A stretch of DNA of 64,000 bases from Dolichospermum compactum NIES-806. GTDB taxonomy: Bacteria; Cyanobacteriota; Cyanobacteriia; Cyanobacteriales; Nostocaceae. Of this stretch, positions 26,862-34,095 are shown one piece after another (the first letter of the stretch is position 1; every line of letters begins with the position of its first letter). The translations under genes and the position numbers were made by a program. The notes below the pieces were generated by a model. It did no database searches, was not told the DNA's origin, and saw nothing but the letters and a program-made list of their open reading frames with translations. The stretch spans positions 1,230,785 to 1,294,784 of the forward strand of contig NZ_AP018316.1 of the NCBI RefSeq assembly GCF_002368115.1. The letters run 5' to 3'.

Positions 26862-26945
26862 GTCTCACGCAAAGGAAAAATTAAATTTCTCTGTGCCTTG
26901 ACCGTCTCTGCGTGAAATAAATTCATATTCTTAATCAGCAACGCC
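26862..26945 (-). repeat. Partial copy of the GGCGTTGCTGA MITE, abutting xisA
   Basis: From GTCTCACGC to TTAATCAGCAACGCC it matches one half of the complete copies at 37278 and 40096, including the terminal repeat; the other end is missing. It stops 7 bases before the xisA ATG, so it supplies the xisA leader. Confidence 0.7.
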
Positions 26946-26952
26946 AAGGATT

Positions 26953-28254
26953 ATGAAAGAACAGCTACTATGGGAATTGGAACAAGTAAATCTGCGTTTG
27001 AAGTCTGCAAAAACCAGAGTAACAATTCGGGAATCAAATGGATGTCTGCAATTACGGGCAACTTTACCCATTAAACCGGGAGATGAGGACATCAGGGGAA
27101 CTGGCAAAAAACAATACAATCTCAGTTTGAATATTCCAGCAAATTTACCAGGTTTGAAAACTGCGGAAGAAGAAGCTTATGAGTTGGGTAAGTTAATTGC
27201 TAGAAAAAGTTTTGTTTGGAATGATAAATATTTGGGAAATGAAGGAATTAAAAAGGAGTTAAAAACTATTGGTGAGCTATTAGAAAAGTTTGAAGATGAA
27301 TATTTTAAAACCCATAAACGCACGACGAAAAGTGAACATACTTTTTTCTATTATTTTTCTCGTATTAAGCGTTATACAAATGCTGATGATTTGGCAATTG
27401 GGGAAGTTTTGATTAATGCGATTGATAAGATAGATAAGGAATGGGCTAAATATAATGCTGTGAGGGCTATTTCTGTTTTTTGTCAACTTTTCAAAATTGA
27501 GATTAATTTAACTCATTATTCTAAAGTTCCTGAAAGTAATTCTCGCAATGTTCCTACAGATAAGGACATAGTTACGGGATTTTACAAATTTGATGAATAT
27601 CTAAATAATCGAGGCAAACAAGTTAATCAAGATGTGAAAGATAGCTGGCAACTTTGGCGGTGGACTTATGGAATGTTAGCGGTTTTTGGTTTACGTCCCA
27701 GGGAACTTTTTGTTAATCCTCATATTGATTGGTGGTTAAGTGATGAAAATACAGATTTAACTTGGAAGGTTGATAAAGATTGTAAAACTGGTGAAAGGGA
27801 AGCTTTACCTTTATATAAGGAATGGATTGATGAATTTGATTTAAGGAATCCGAAATATTTAGAAATGTTGGCAATAGCAATTAGTAAAAAAGACCAGAAT
27901 AATCATGCAGAAATCACGGCTTTAATCCAAAGAGTGAGTTGGTGGTTTAGAAAAATTGGTTTGGATTTTAAACCCTATGATTTACGTCATGGTTGGGCAA
28001 TTCGAGCGCATATTTTGGGAGTTCCTATTAAGGCTGCGGCGGATAATTTGGGTCATAGTGTGCAAATTCATACCAAAACTTATCAACGTTGGTTTTCTTT
28101 GGATATGCGGAAGTTGGCAATAAATCAGGCTTTGAGTAAACGGAATGAGGTGGAGTTGATTAAGGATGAAAATACAGGGTTGAAAATGGAGAATGAACGA
28201 TTGAAGATTGAGGTGGAGAAGTTGAGAATGGAAATGGTTTATAAACGGAGTTAA
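26953..28254 (+). CDS. xisA: XisA, nifD-element site-specific recombinase
   Basis: 433 aa tyrosine recombinase. Box I Arg in VFGLRPRELF, box II YDLRHGWAIR and nucleophile Tyr in HTKTYQRWF. Tyr replaces the first His of the usual HxxR motif, as I recall for XisA/XisC. N-terminal NIPANLPGLKTAEEEAYELG and the charged coiled-coil C-tail (ENTGLKMENERLKIEVEKLR) also match XisA as I remember it. It would excise the element in heterocysts. It lies 2.7 kb from the nifD junction. AAGGA is only 2 bases before the ATG. Shorter than the 472 aa I recall for the PCC 7120 protein, the difference being at the N-terminus. Confidence 0.92.
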   Translation: MKEQLLWELEQVNLRLKSAKTRVTIRESNGCLQLRATLPIKPGDEDIRGTGKKQYNLSLNIPANLPGLKTAEEEAYELGKLIARKSFVWNDKYLGNEGIKKELKTIGELLEKFEDEYFKTHKRTTKSEHTFFYYFSRIKRYTNADDLAIGEVLINAIDKIDKEWAKYNAVRAISVFCQLFKIEINLTHYSKVPESNSRNVPTDKDIVTGFYKFDEYLNNRGKQVNQDVKDSWQLWRWTYGMLAVFGLRPRELFVNPHIDWWLSDENTDLTWKVDKDCKTGEREALPLYKEWIDEFDLRNPKYLEMLAIAISKKDQNNHAEITALIQRVSWWFRKIGLDFKPYDLRHGWAIRAHILGVPIKAAADNLGHSVQIHTKTYQRWFSLDMRKLAINQALSKRNEVELIKDENTGLKMENERLKIEVEKLRMEMVYKRS

Positions 28255-28353
28255 GTTTGGTGAATCAAGAATATCATTTTTGTGTGCTGTGGTATAATCG
28301 GTCAATAAATAATTATCTCAACCACCTAGCGAAAAAAATGCTACGATTAGTTA

Positions 28354-28605
28354 ATGGGTAAACTAAGTAAATTAGTTAAATATCTTCTCTCTCGCCCTCC
28401 TGAAGCCAGATTTGAAGAGATTAGTTATGTTCTTGAAGCTTTTGGATATCAGGAAACTAGAGTAAGAGGAAGTCATCACGCTTTTGAGAATGAGCAAGGA
28501 GAAGTAATTATTATTCCCAAAAAAGGTGGTAAAAAAGTCAAACGAACGTATATTGAAGAAACAATTAGATTACTAGATTTGGAAAATTGGCAAGATGAAA
28601 ACTAA
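28354..28605 (+). CDS. hicA: HicA-family mRNA interferase toxin
   Basis: 83 aa, slightly longer than typical HicA. dsRBD-like fold with GSHHAFENEQGEVIIIPKK, where His of GSHH is the expected catalytic residue. TATAAT at about 28290 could be the -10 box. Its end overlaps the antitoxin start by 11 bases. Confidence 0.88.
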   Translation: MGKLSKLVKYLLSRPPEARFEEISYVLEAFGYQETRVRGSHHAFENEQGEVIIIPKKGGKKVKRTYIEETIRLLDLENWQDEN

Positions 28606-28858
28606 TTCTCAACTTGAGCATCAATCTTTAGAATATTATCTGTCTTTAAAATATCCCATGTCTATTTATCCAGAAGAGGACGGAGGATATACAGTAATTA
28701 TTCCTGACTTACCAGGTTGTATGAGTCAGGGAGACAATTTAGAAGAAGCAATAGAAAATATTAATGAAGCGAGAGAGTTATGGATAGAAACTGTTTATTG
28801 TAGTGGTAAAAAACAAATTCCTTTACCTTCTAAACTAATTTCTATAATTAATTCGTGA
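28595..28858 (+). CDS. hicB: HicB-family antitoxin
   Basis: 87 aa. HicB core: MSIYPEEDGGYTVIIPDLPG-type strand followed by CMSQGDNLEEAIENINEA. No clear C-terminal DNA-binding domain, so autoregulation may be weak. Neutralises the upstream HicA, overlapping it by 11 bases. Such modules stabilise mobile DNA and fit an excisable element. Confidence 0.88.
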   Translation: MKTNSQLEHQSLEYYLSLKYPMSIYPEEDGGYTVIIPDLPGCMSQGDNLEEAIENINEARELWIETVYCSGKKQIPLPSKLISIINS

Positions 28859-28917
28859 ACAACCATAAAAAATTTTATCCAAACTTATGACAACATAATC
28901 AACCAGGAGATTAGTCT

Positions 28918-29187
28918 ATGGAAAGTATGAAAATTAAACCACACATTGGTAATGATAAAATTCTCAAAATTCAGCTTCCTGATGAATTTGCCAATGAAGA
29001 ATTAGAAATAGTAATTGTATTTCAACGTATTGCAGAAAAATTATTACAATCTGCAAGTAAAACACCAGAATAATTAGGATATTCTCGTAGATTTTTAGAA
29101 GAAGTGATAGGTAGTTGGGAAGGTGAGCCGCTTGAACTTCCAGAACAGCTTCATTTTGAAGAACGGGAGGAAATTCAAGGTTTATAA
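28918..29187 (+). pseudogene. Antitoxin-like gene with an in-frame stop
   Basis: ATG 28918 starts MESMKIKPHIGNDKILKIQL; an in-frame TAA at 29071-29073 stops it after 51 codons, and the same frame resumes (LGYSRRFLEEVIGSWEGEPL) to a stop at 29185. The two parts resemble a single about 90-aa VapB-like antitoxin common in cyanobacteria. No partner toxin follows, so it looks decayed. Confidence 0.7.
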
Positions 29188-29409
29188 ATTTGCTCTGACG
29201 GGGGGACAACGTACCTTGAAACCAAGACCCTGTAACCATTTCAATCTTGTTAGACATAAAAAGATACAGATCAATTTCCACCCTTATTGATTCTATTGTC
29301 AATAATCTCGGTCGGAAAATCCTATTTTACGTTGGTGTTAATCTTAAAATTGGTTTGATCTTTTTAATAGACCTACCTTTCAAATCCTTGCAATACAAGC
29401 TTTTCAGCT

Positions 29410-29727
29410 ATGTTTGTCCCCCCAAAAGTTGATGGTAGTATTGAACCTGAAGAAAAAGAATATCTCAAGACGATTATTACTAATGCTAATTTAACATCGG
29501 CAGAAATTCAGGAAATCAAAAATTTATTATCCTCTCAGAGAATAGAAGTAGATTATTCATTAATAGCTAAATATCCCGATGATGCTTTAGGTTTATTAAT
29601 TGATTTGATCGCACTTGCAAAGCGTGATGGAGATTTTCACATAACGGAAAAAATGTACATTAAGCAAGTGGGAAAGTTAATGGGATTTTCTGAGGTAGAT
29701 GTTGCAGAACTGATGTTAGCTTATTAA
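29410..29727 (+). CDS. TerB-like domain protein, possibly truncated
   Basis: 105 aa. VDGSIEPEEKEYLKTII and LIDLIALAKRDGDFHITEKM are the paired acidic helical repeats of the TerB/tellurite-resistance-like fold. The first residues (MFVPPK) do not look like a native N-terminus and the upstream 200 bases are noncoding, so the gene may have lost its start. Role unknown. Confidence 0.65.
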   Translation: MFVPPKVDGSIEPEEKEYLKTIITNANLTSAEIQEIKNLLSSQRIEVDYSLIAKYPDDALGLLIDLIALAKRDGDFHITEKMYIKQVGKLMGFSEVDVAELMLAY

Positions 29728-29815
29728 AACTTCAGTAAAATGGTTTAATTTATCTCCTATTTTTAGAGAGTATGTTAGAATAAATACTTGATCAGAAAAA
29801 TTAAAACTACAAATC

Positions 29816-30031
29816 ATGAACGTCATAGAAATATTTCCTACTCTGCGAAATCTAAATCGTGCAGACAAACTAAAAGTAATGCAGTTTCTAGTTTCCGAAT
29901 TATCTAGGGATGAAGAACCATCATTAGAACAGGGAGCAACCTATTTTATTTTATCCCCGCTTAATTCCCATGCAGCCGCACATCAACTTGCCCAACTACT
30001 AGAGGCGGACGAACAAAAACACAATGATTAA
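29816..30031 (+). CDS. Small hypothetical protein, antitoxin-like
   Basis: 71 aa, ATG 29816. Begins MNVIEIFPTLRNLNRADKLK, a pattern seen in small cyanobacterial proteins near toxin genes. No toxin partner adjacent. Ends overlapping an alternative ATG of the next gene by 8 bases. Confidence 0.55.
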   Translation: MNVIEIFPTLRNLNRADKLKVMQFLVSELSRDEEPSLEQGATYFILSPLNSHAAAHQLAQLLEADEQKHND

Positions 30032-30083
30032 ACCTCAAATATTTTTTAATGATAAAATAAAGAAAACTAAAGATAATTTACTA

Positions 30084-30332
30084 ATGACAACTACACTCGT
30101 TAAACCCTCCCAATTACTACCTGAAGGAATCTGTATTCAACATATCAACAACCTCATACTATTCAAATTTACCGATAAACTAGGTGAACGGATGCAAGAA
30201 CTCCTTGATAAAAACAAATTAGATACCCTCACCCCAGAGGAAGCAATAGAACTAGAGGCAATAGGGGAACTTGACGACATCTTCAGTTATATTAACAGTG
30301 CTGTTGCTGCTCAAGACCATGCCCATTCCTGA
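30084..30332 (+). CDS. Conserved small hypothetical protein
   Basis: 82 aa from ATG 30084 (MTTTLVKPSQLLPEGICIQH); an ATG at 30024 in frame gives 102 aa overlapping the upstream gene. Helical, with LTPEEAIELEAIGELDDIFSY near the end. Family unknown. It ends 24 bases before the AAA ATPase and could be part of its transcript. Confidence 0.6.
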   Translation: MTTTLVKPSQLLPEGICIQHINNLILFKFTDKLGERMQELLDKNKLDTLTPEEAIELEAIGELDDIFSYINSAVAAQDHAHS

Positions 30333-30356
30333 AACTCTTTATCAATAGATGAAAAT

Positions 30357-31496
30357 ATGCTAGAAAAAGTAATACTTCATAATTTTAAAGGCCATAAATA
30401 TACAGAACTTAATTTTGATAATTCCCGATTACATGGAATTGTAGGAAAAAACAGTGCTGGTAAAACAAGCGTGTTACAAGCATTGCATTATCTAAGCATG
30501 ATTACTGATACATCCTTTGAAAAAATATTTGAGTATGATAGATCACCTCAATTCATTACAACAATTGGGGAAAAAAATATGTCTGTTACTGCGAGTGGTT
30601 ATTGGGAAAATCAAAAAAATTGCCAAGTGTTCTATAGTTGGGAGAACAAAAACACTAATAATTGGATTGCAAAATTATCATGGAATATAGATGGTAATAA
30701 AAGTAATTGGACAAATGAAAAACTACATGGAACATATTCATACTCACCGCATCCACCTTTACCATTCAATTTTTTTCAACCTACTGTTTACCTAAAATTA
30801 ATTGCCACCAATCTCGCAAAAGCAGCTTACAGTGAAGAAATTACGCCAAAAGTTGAGTTTGATGGTTCATTATTAGCACCAACTTTAGATTTTTTGCGTG
30901 ATGAAGCTCCAGATAAATTTCAATTAATAGAAGAAAAACTGAGTCGAATTGTCCCCAATGTCCGCAAAGTTGGCATCAAACGAGCAAAAGTTCCAGTCAT
31001 TCGCAAACGTTTAATCGAAGTTGATGGGAAGACTTTTCCCTATGAAGAAACTAAGGAAATGATAGGTCAAGAAGTTATATTAGACATGAATACAGGTGTA
31101 CGTATTCCAGCCCATGCAATTAGCGAAGGAACAATGTTAACTTTAGGATTATTAACTGTGCTGATGAATCCTAATCAACCTAATTTAGTTTTATTAGATG
31201 ATGTGGAACAGGGACTTCATCCTCAAGCACAACGTGAATTAATGAATGTTTTTAAAGAAATCATTGCCGAAAATCCCAATTTGCAAATTATTTTCACTAC
31301 TCACTCTCCTTATATTATTGATGCACTTACCCCTTCTCAAGTCCATATATTAAACAACAGTAAATCAGGTTTTACAATTGCTAAACGTTTGGATGAACAT
31401 CCTGATGTAGAATGGGCAAAAGAAACCTTAACAACTGGTGAATTTTGGGATGCTGAAGGTGAAGATTGGGTAACAGAAGGAGAAGTCTGTGATTGA
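30357..31496 (+). CDS. AAA ATPase of the RecF/OLD-like (AAA_15/21) type
   Basis: 379 aa. Walker A GKNSAGKTS at residues 30-38, ABC-like signature ISEGTMLTLGLL, Walker B NLVLLDDVEQGLHPQ and H-loop IFTTHSPYIID. This class of ATPase, when paired with a TOPRIM protein, forms anti-phage systems such as OLD or PARIS. The stop overlaps the start of the partner by 8 bases. A second 5' fragment of the gene is at 41800. Confidence 0.85.
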   Translation: MLEKVILHNFKGHKYTELNFDNSRLHGIVGKNSAGKTSVLQALHYLSMITDTSFEKIFEYDRSPQFITTIGEKNMSVTASGYWENQKNCQVFYSWENKNTNNWIAKLSWNIDGNKSNWTNEKLHGTYSYSPHPPLPFNFFQPTVYLKLIATNLAKAAYSEEITPKVEFDGSLLAPTLDFLRDEAPDKFQLIEEKLSRIVPNVRKVGIKRAKVPVIRKRLIEVDGKTFPYEETKEMIGQEVILDMNTGVRIPAHAISEGTMLTLGLLTVLMNPNQPNLVLLDDVEQGLHPQAQRELMNVFKEIIAENPNLQIIFTTHSPYIIDALTPSQVHILNNSKSGFTIAKRLDEHPDVEWAKETLTTGEFWDAEGEDWVTEGEVCD

Positions 31497-32262
31497 GTTT
31501 ATTGTCATAGTTGAAAGTGGTGCAGATGCCAGAACAACGACTAAATTAGCCGAGCGAGTTTTAAAAGAAAAATTCGATTGGTTAGATGATGATATTCTGC
31601 AACATTGTTTTCAGTGGAGTGGTTTAGAGGAAGGGACAGAATTTTCTTGTTGGAGAGACATTAGAAAAATTATTGATGATGCAAAAAAACAACTAAAATA
31701 TAATGAACCCAGATATTTAGGTCATTATAGTAAGGGTGTACCTTTAGAAGCTGATGGAGCAAGAGCTATTAAAGCTCTTAATTTAGTACGTTTTTTGCAA
31801 AAAACACGACATATTAAAGCTGTTATTTTTATCCGTGATTTAGATAATCAACCAGAACGTAAAGAAGGAATTGAGCAAGCACGTTCAGCACATATTAATA
31901 AAACCCCAAAATTAGAAATTATCATTGGTGCGGCTGATCCAAAACGTGAAGCATGGGTTTTAAATGGGTTTATTGCATCTAATCAACAGGAGGAACAAAT
32001 TCTCGAAGAAATCAAAACTAAATTGAATTTTGATCCTTGCATAGAGTCACACAGATTACGTGCTACTTCTGAGAAAGAGCCTGAACGAATGAGAAATGTA
32101 AAAGTAGTAGTTGAACAGCTAACAGGAAATATGGAACGGGAAAAACTATGTTGGGAAGAGACAAGTTTAAAACATCTACGAGATAGAGGAGTTGATACGG
32201 GTTTAACAGATTATATTCAAGAAGTTGAGGAACGATTAGCTGAAATTCTTGGATCTGAGTAA
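31489..32262 (+). CDS. TOPRIM-like partner of the AAA ATPase
   Basis: 257 aa. Glu9 at the end of the first strand (FIVIVESGAD) and Asp117/Asp119 in VIFIRDLDNQ are laid out as in TOPRIM nuclease domains; AADPKREAWVLNGF with Glu154 resembles the EAWxL segment of DUF4276/DUF4435-type effectors. Translation is coupled to the ATPase. Inferred role: effector nuclease of a defence module. No close named family recognised. Confidence 0.6.
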   Translation: MIEFIVIVESGADARTTTKLAERVLKEKFDWLDDDILQHCFQWSGLEEGTEFSCWRDIRKIIDDAKKQLKYNEPRYLGHYSKGVPLEADGARAIKALNLVRFLQKTRHIKAVIFIRDLDNQPERKEGIEQARSAHINKTPKLEIIIGAADPKREAWVLNGFIASNQQEEQILEEIKTKLNFDPCIESHRLRATSEKEPERMRNVKVVVEQLTGNMEREKLCWEETSLKHLRDRGVDTGLTDYIQEVEERLAEILGSE

Positions 32263-32284
32263 AAACTTTTATAGACTCGTGCTG

Positions 32285-32340
32285 TATTAACTCATTCAGA
32301 ATAGGATCAAGGAAAATGGAAAAAATAATGCAAAGTTTAA
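32285..32340 (+). pseudogene. HigB toxin C-terminal remnant
   Basis: ACTCATTCAGAATAGGATCAAGG reads THSE-stop-DQGKWKK, the usual end of HigB-type toxins, with one nonsense codon. The remnant's final TAA overlaps the antitoxin ATG (TAATG). The related copy at 40355 reads THPEYDQGKWKE without the stop. Confidence 0.5.
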
Positions 32341-32552
32341 ACATCAATCAAACTATCACAGCTTGGTCATCCATTGCCGAAAATGTTTTTGTCCCTCACA
32401 CAAAAGAGGAATATGAATACTTGGTTAATATACTTGATACGCTCATTGATCAAATTGGTGAAGATGAAACTCATCCTCTCGCATCTCTTATGGAAGTTAT
32501 TGGTGCATTAATTGAAAACTATGAAAATGAACATATTCCCGAATTATTATGA
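32328..32552 (+). CDS. HigA-like antitoxin without the HTH domain (orphan)
   Basis: 74 aa from the ATG at 32328, chosen because it overlaps the HigB remnant stop as TAATG; an ATG at 32316 is also in frame. Sequence TAWSSIAENVFVPHTKEEYE and THPLASLMEVIGALIENYEN is the N-terminal half of HigA-family antitoxins; the usual C-terminal HTH is missing. A duplicate is at 40402, split by an IS. Confidence 0.75.
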   Translation: MQSLNINQTITAWSSIAENVFVPHTKEEYEYLVNILDTLIDQIGEDETHPLASLMEVIGALIENYENEHIPELL

Positions 32553-32600
32553 TAGCTTATCCAATTGGAAACAATACCTTTATAATGAGTAATTCTCAAA

Positions 32601-33005
32601 CTAGCCTTTATTCCCAGCCCAAAAAATAGCAGTATCTTGATACTTTTTAAACATTGAATCCGCCGTTACCAAAATTATACTTTGCATCTGTGCTTGTGCA
32701 ATGAGCATTCTATCAAAAGGATCTCGATGATGCAAAGGTAAAGCCACCGTTCTGAGTGCATGAGAAGTTGTAATTTCCAAAGATTTCGCCCCCAATTTCA
32801 TCATGCGGCTAGAAACGTAACTATCCAGTGGTTCTGGTAATGGTAACTTAGCAATTGCAACTTTTATCCCCATTTCCCACACACTAGCCACAGAAAGCCA
32901 TAGTTCATTGCTTTCATCAGCAATATGTGAAATGGCCTCTTCATTCAAACGCTCAGGTTCAGCAAACCACCATAAAAAACATTGTGTATCTAGTAATAGT
33001 TTCAC
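32601..33005 (-). CDS. vapC: PIN-domain toxin (VapC type)
   Basis: 134 aa. PIN fold: MKLLLDTQCFLWWF with Asp6, SVASVWEMGIK with a conserved Glu, HHRDPFDRMLIAQA with the acidic pair, and VTADSMF. Mg-dependent ribonuclease toxin. Start overlaps the antitoxin stop by 4 bases. Confidence 0.92.
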   Translation of the reverse strand: MKLLLDTQCFLWWFAEPERLNEEAISHIADESNELWLSVASVWEMGIKVAIAKLPLPEPLDSYVSSRMMKLGAKSLEITTSHALRTVALPLHHRDPFDRMLIAQAQMQSIILVTADSMFKKYQDTAIFWAGNKG

Positions 33006-33247
33006 TCCTCATATCCCTCAAACGCTGCCAAAATGTCATCTGGTAAAGGAGCATTAAAGTCTTCTGGAATGACAAATTTTCCTCGATCTTGTCCTAAACT
33101 ATCTCTGCGGTGAGACGAAACACTAAACGGAACTAACTTAGCGACAGGAACACCCCGATTAGAAATAATAATCTCTTCCCCATGTTCTACACGGGATAAT
33201 AGGCGTGAAAGGTTGGTTTTAGCTTGATGGATATTTACAGTTTCCAC
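33002..33247 (-). CDS. Phd/YefM-type antitoxin
   Basis: 81 aa. Phd fold METVNIHQAKTNLSRLLSRV then GEEIIISNRGVPVAKLVP; the acidic tail (PLPDDILAAFEGYEE) would wrap the PIN toxin. First gene of the two-gene unit on the minus strand. Confidence 0.92.
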   Translation of the reverse strand: METVNIHQAKTNLSRLLSRVEHGEEIIISNRGVPVAKLVPFSVSSHRRDSLGQDRGKFVIPEDFNAPLPDDILAAFEGYEE

Positions 33248-33435
33248 AGGTTTATAGCTAAGTCTACAAACTTAGTTTACTTTGATTCCTTAATTTTGGC
33301 AAGAATTCAAAAGAAAACTTCAAATTACAATATGCTACATTTAAAACGGGATAGTCAAAAAGTTACACTACAGTTTAGGTTCCAATACTGTTCGGTTAAC
33401 GAAAATTTCCACGTAAACAACCTATTGTATAAAAC

Positions 33436-33723
33436 GGCGTTGCTGAATTGAGGTATGAAATTGAAAAATCAAAAAAATGAAACTCTTACTCTCTGCGACT
33501 CTGCGCCTCTGCGTGAAATAAAATCATACTCTTAGAGGATGTTTGAAAAGTTTCCGGCGATTAGAAATCGCTACTACACAAACAAAGTCCACCTGCGTGG
33601 ACTAACGAAAAATCAAGGCTTTTGAACCCACGAAGGTGGGTTTCGTCTGTGTAGCCGCGACTTCTAGTCGCCCTTGCAAGTAATAAATTAGACTTTTCAA
33701 ACACCCTCTTAATCAGCAACGCC
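33436..33723 (+). mobile_element. MITE with GGCGTTGCTGA ends (outer copy, carrying a nested MITE)
   Basis: Ends GGCGTTGCTGA and TCAGCAACGCC. After removal of the nested 174-bp unit and one TTA it would be about 111 bp and matches the reverse complement of the copy at 37278 almost base for base, including CTCTGCGCCTCTGCGTG. Confidence 0.85.
33535..33708 (+). mobile_element. Nested 174-bp MITE with 3-bp TTA duplication
   Basis: Terminal repeats GAGGATGTTTGAAAAGT and (complement) GAGGGTGTTTGAAAAGT, 16 of 17 identical. Flanked by TTA at 33532-33534 and 33709-33711; the uninterrupted sequence at the homologous place in the 37278 copy has one TTA. Inside: two further hairpins, CCACCTGCGTGG and CCCACGAAGGTGGG. 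Confidence 0.88.
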
Positions 33724-33852
33724 TATAAAACCAACAAATCATTGAAAATGTTGGGTTTCGTTCCGATTCCTCCGCAACGCTAACGCGAACAACCCAACCT
33801 ACGTATTTTTGTTTTTTAGTCTTAACCGAACAGTATTGGATTGGGGTTAGTT

Positions 33853-33962
33853 GATTGCGTATCATTTATTGTATTGTGATGCAAAATCGAGGCATTACTG
33901 ATGCACTAAGGACAGATGAACATTTTCAGCAAGGAGGGTTTCGAGCATTGTTGAGAAGCTAA
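33853..33962 (+). pseudogene. C-terminal fragment of a second PIN-domain toxin
   Basis: DCVSFIV then, after a shift of frame near 33878, MQNRGITDALRTDEHFQQGG and RALLRS, which is the standard C-terminus of cyanobacterial VapC-like PIN proteins (TDxHF). Upstream part absent. Confidence 0.65.
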
Positions 33963-34004
33963 AATTTTTGTACAATTGATTCATGTACCTGTAGAGCGAT
34001 CGCT

Positions 34005-34034
34005 CTCAATATCTCAATATCTCAATATCTCAAT
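34005..34034. repeat. 8-bp tandem repeat CTCAATAT
   Basis: CTCAATAT three times in tandem plus CTCAAT, next to a HIP1 site. A microsatellite-like tract prone to slippage. Confidence 0.9.
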
Positions 34035-34053
34035 TATATCTTCAAAAATAAAA

Positions 34054-34076
34054 TGTCCGGTAAAATCTACCGGACA
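34054..34076 (-). terminator. Terminator of the SDR gene
   Basis: TGTCCGGTA/TACCGGACA 9-bp stem with a 5-base loop; on the minus strand it is followed by TTTTATTTTTG. Confidence 0.85.
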
Positions 34077-34095
34077 CTGGTTATTTTCCCGTACT

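Larger units (their letters stand above)
33248..34053. other. Intergenic repeat-rich region
   Basis: No intact gene. Holds a nested pair of MITEs (33436-33723 with 33535-33708), AACCCAACCTACG repeat near 33790, a vapC fragment (33853-33962), a HIP1 site at about 33996-34003 and an 8-bp tandem repeat (34005-34034). Confidence 0.7.

Noticed and set aside
34005..34034. CRISPR-like or regulatory array
   Set aside because: Uninterrupted 8-bp tandem repeat without spacers.
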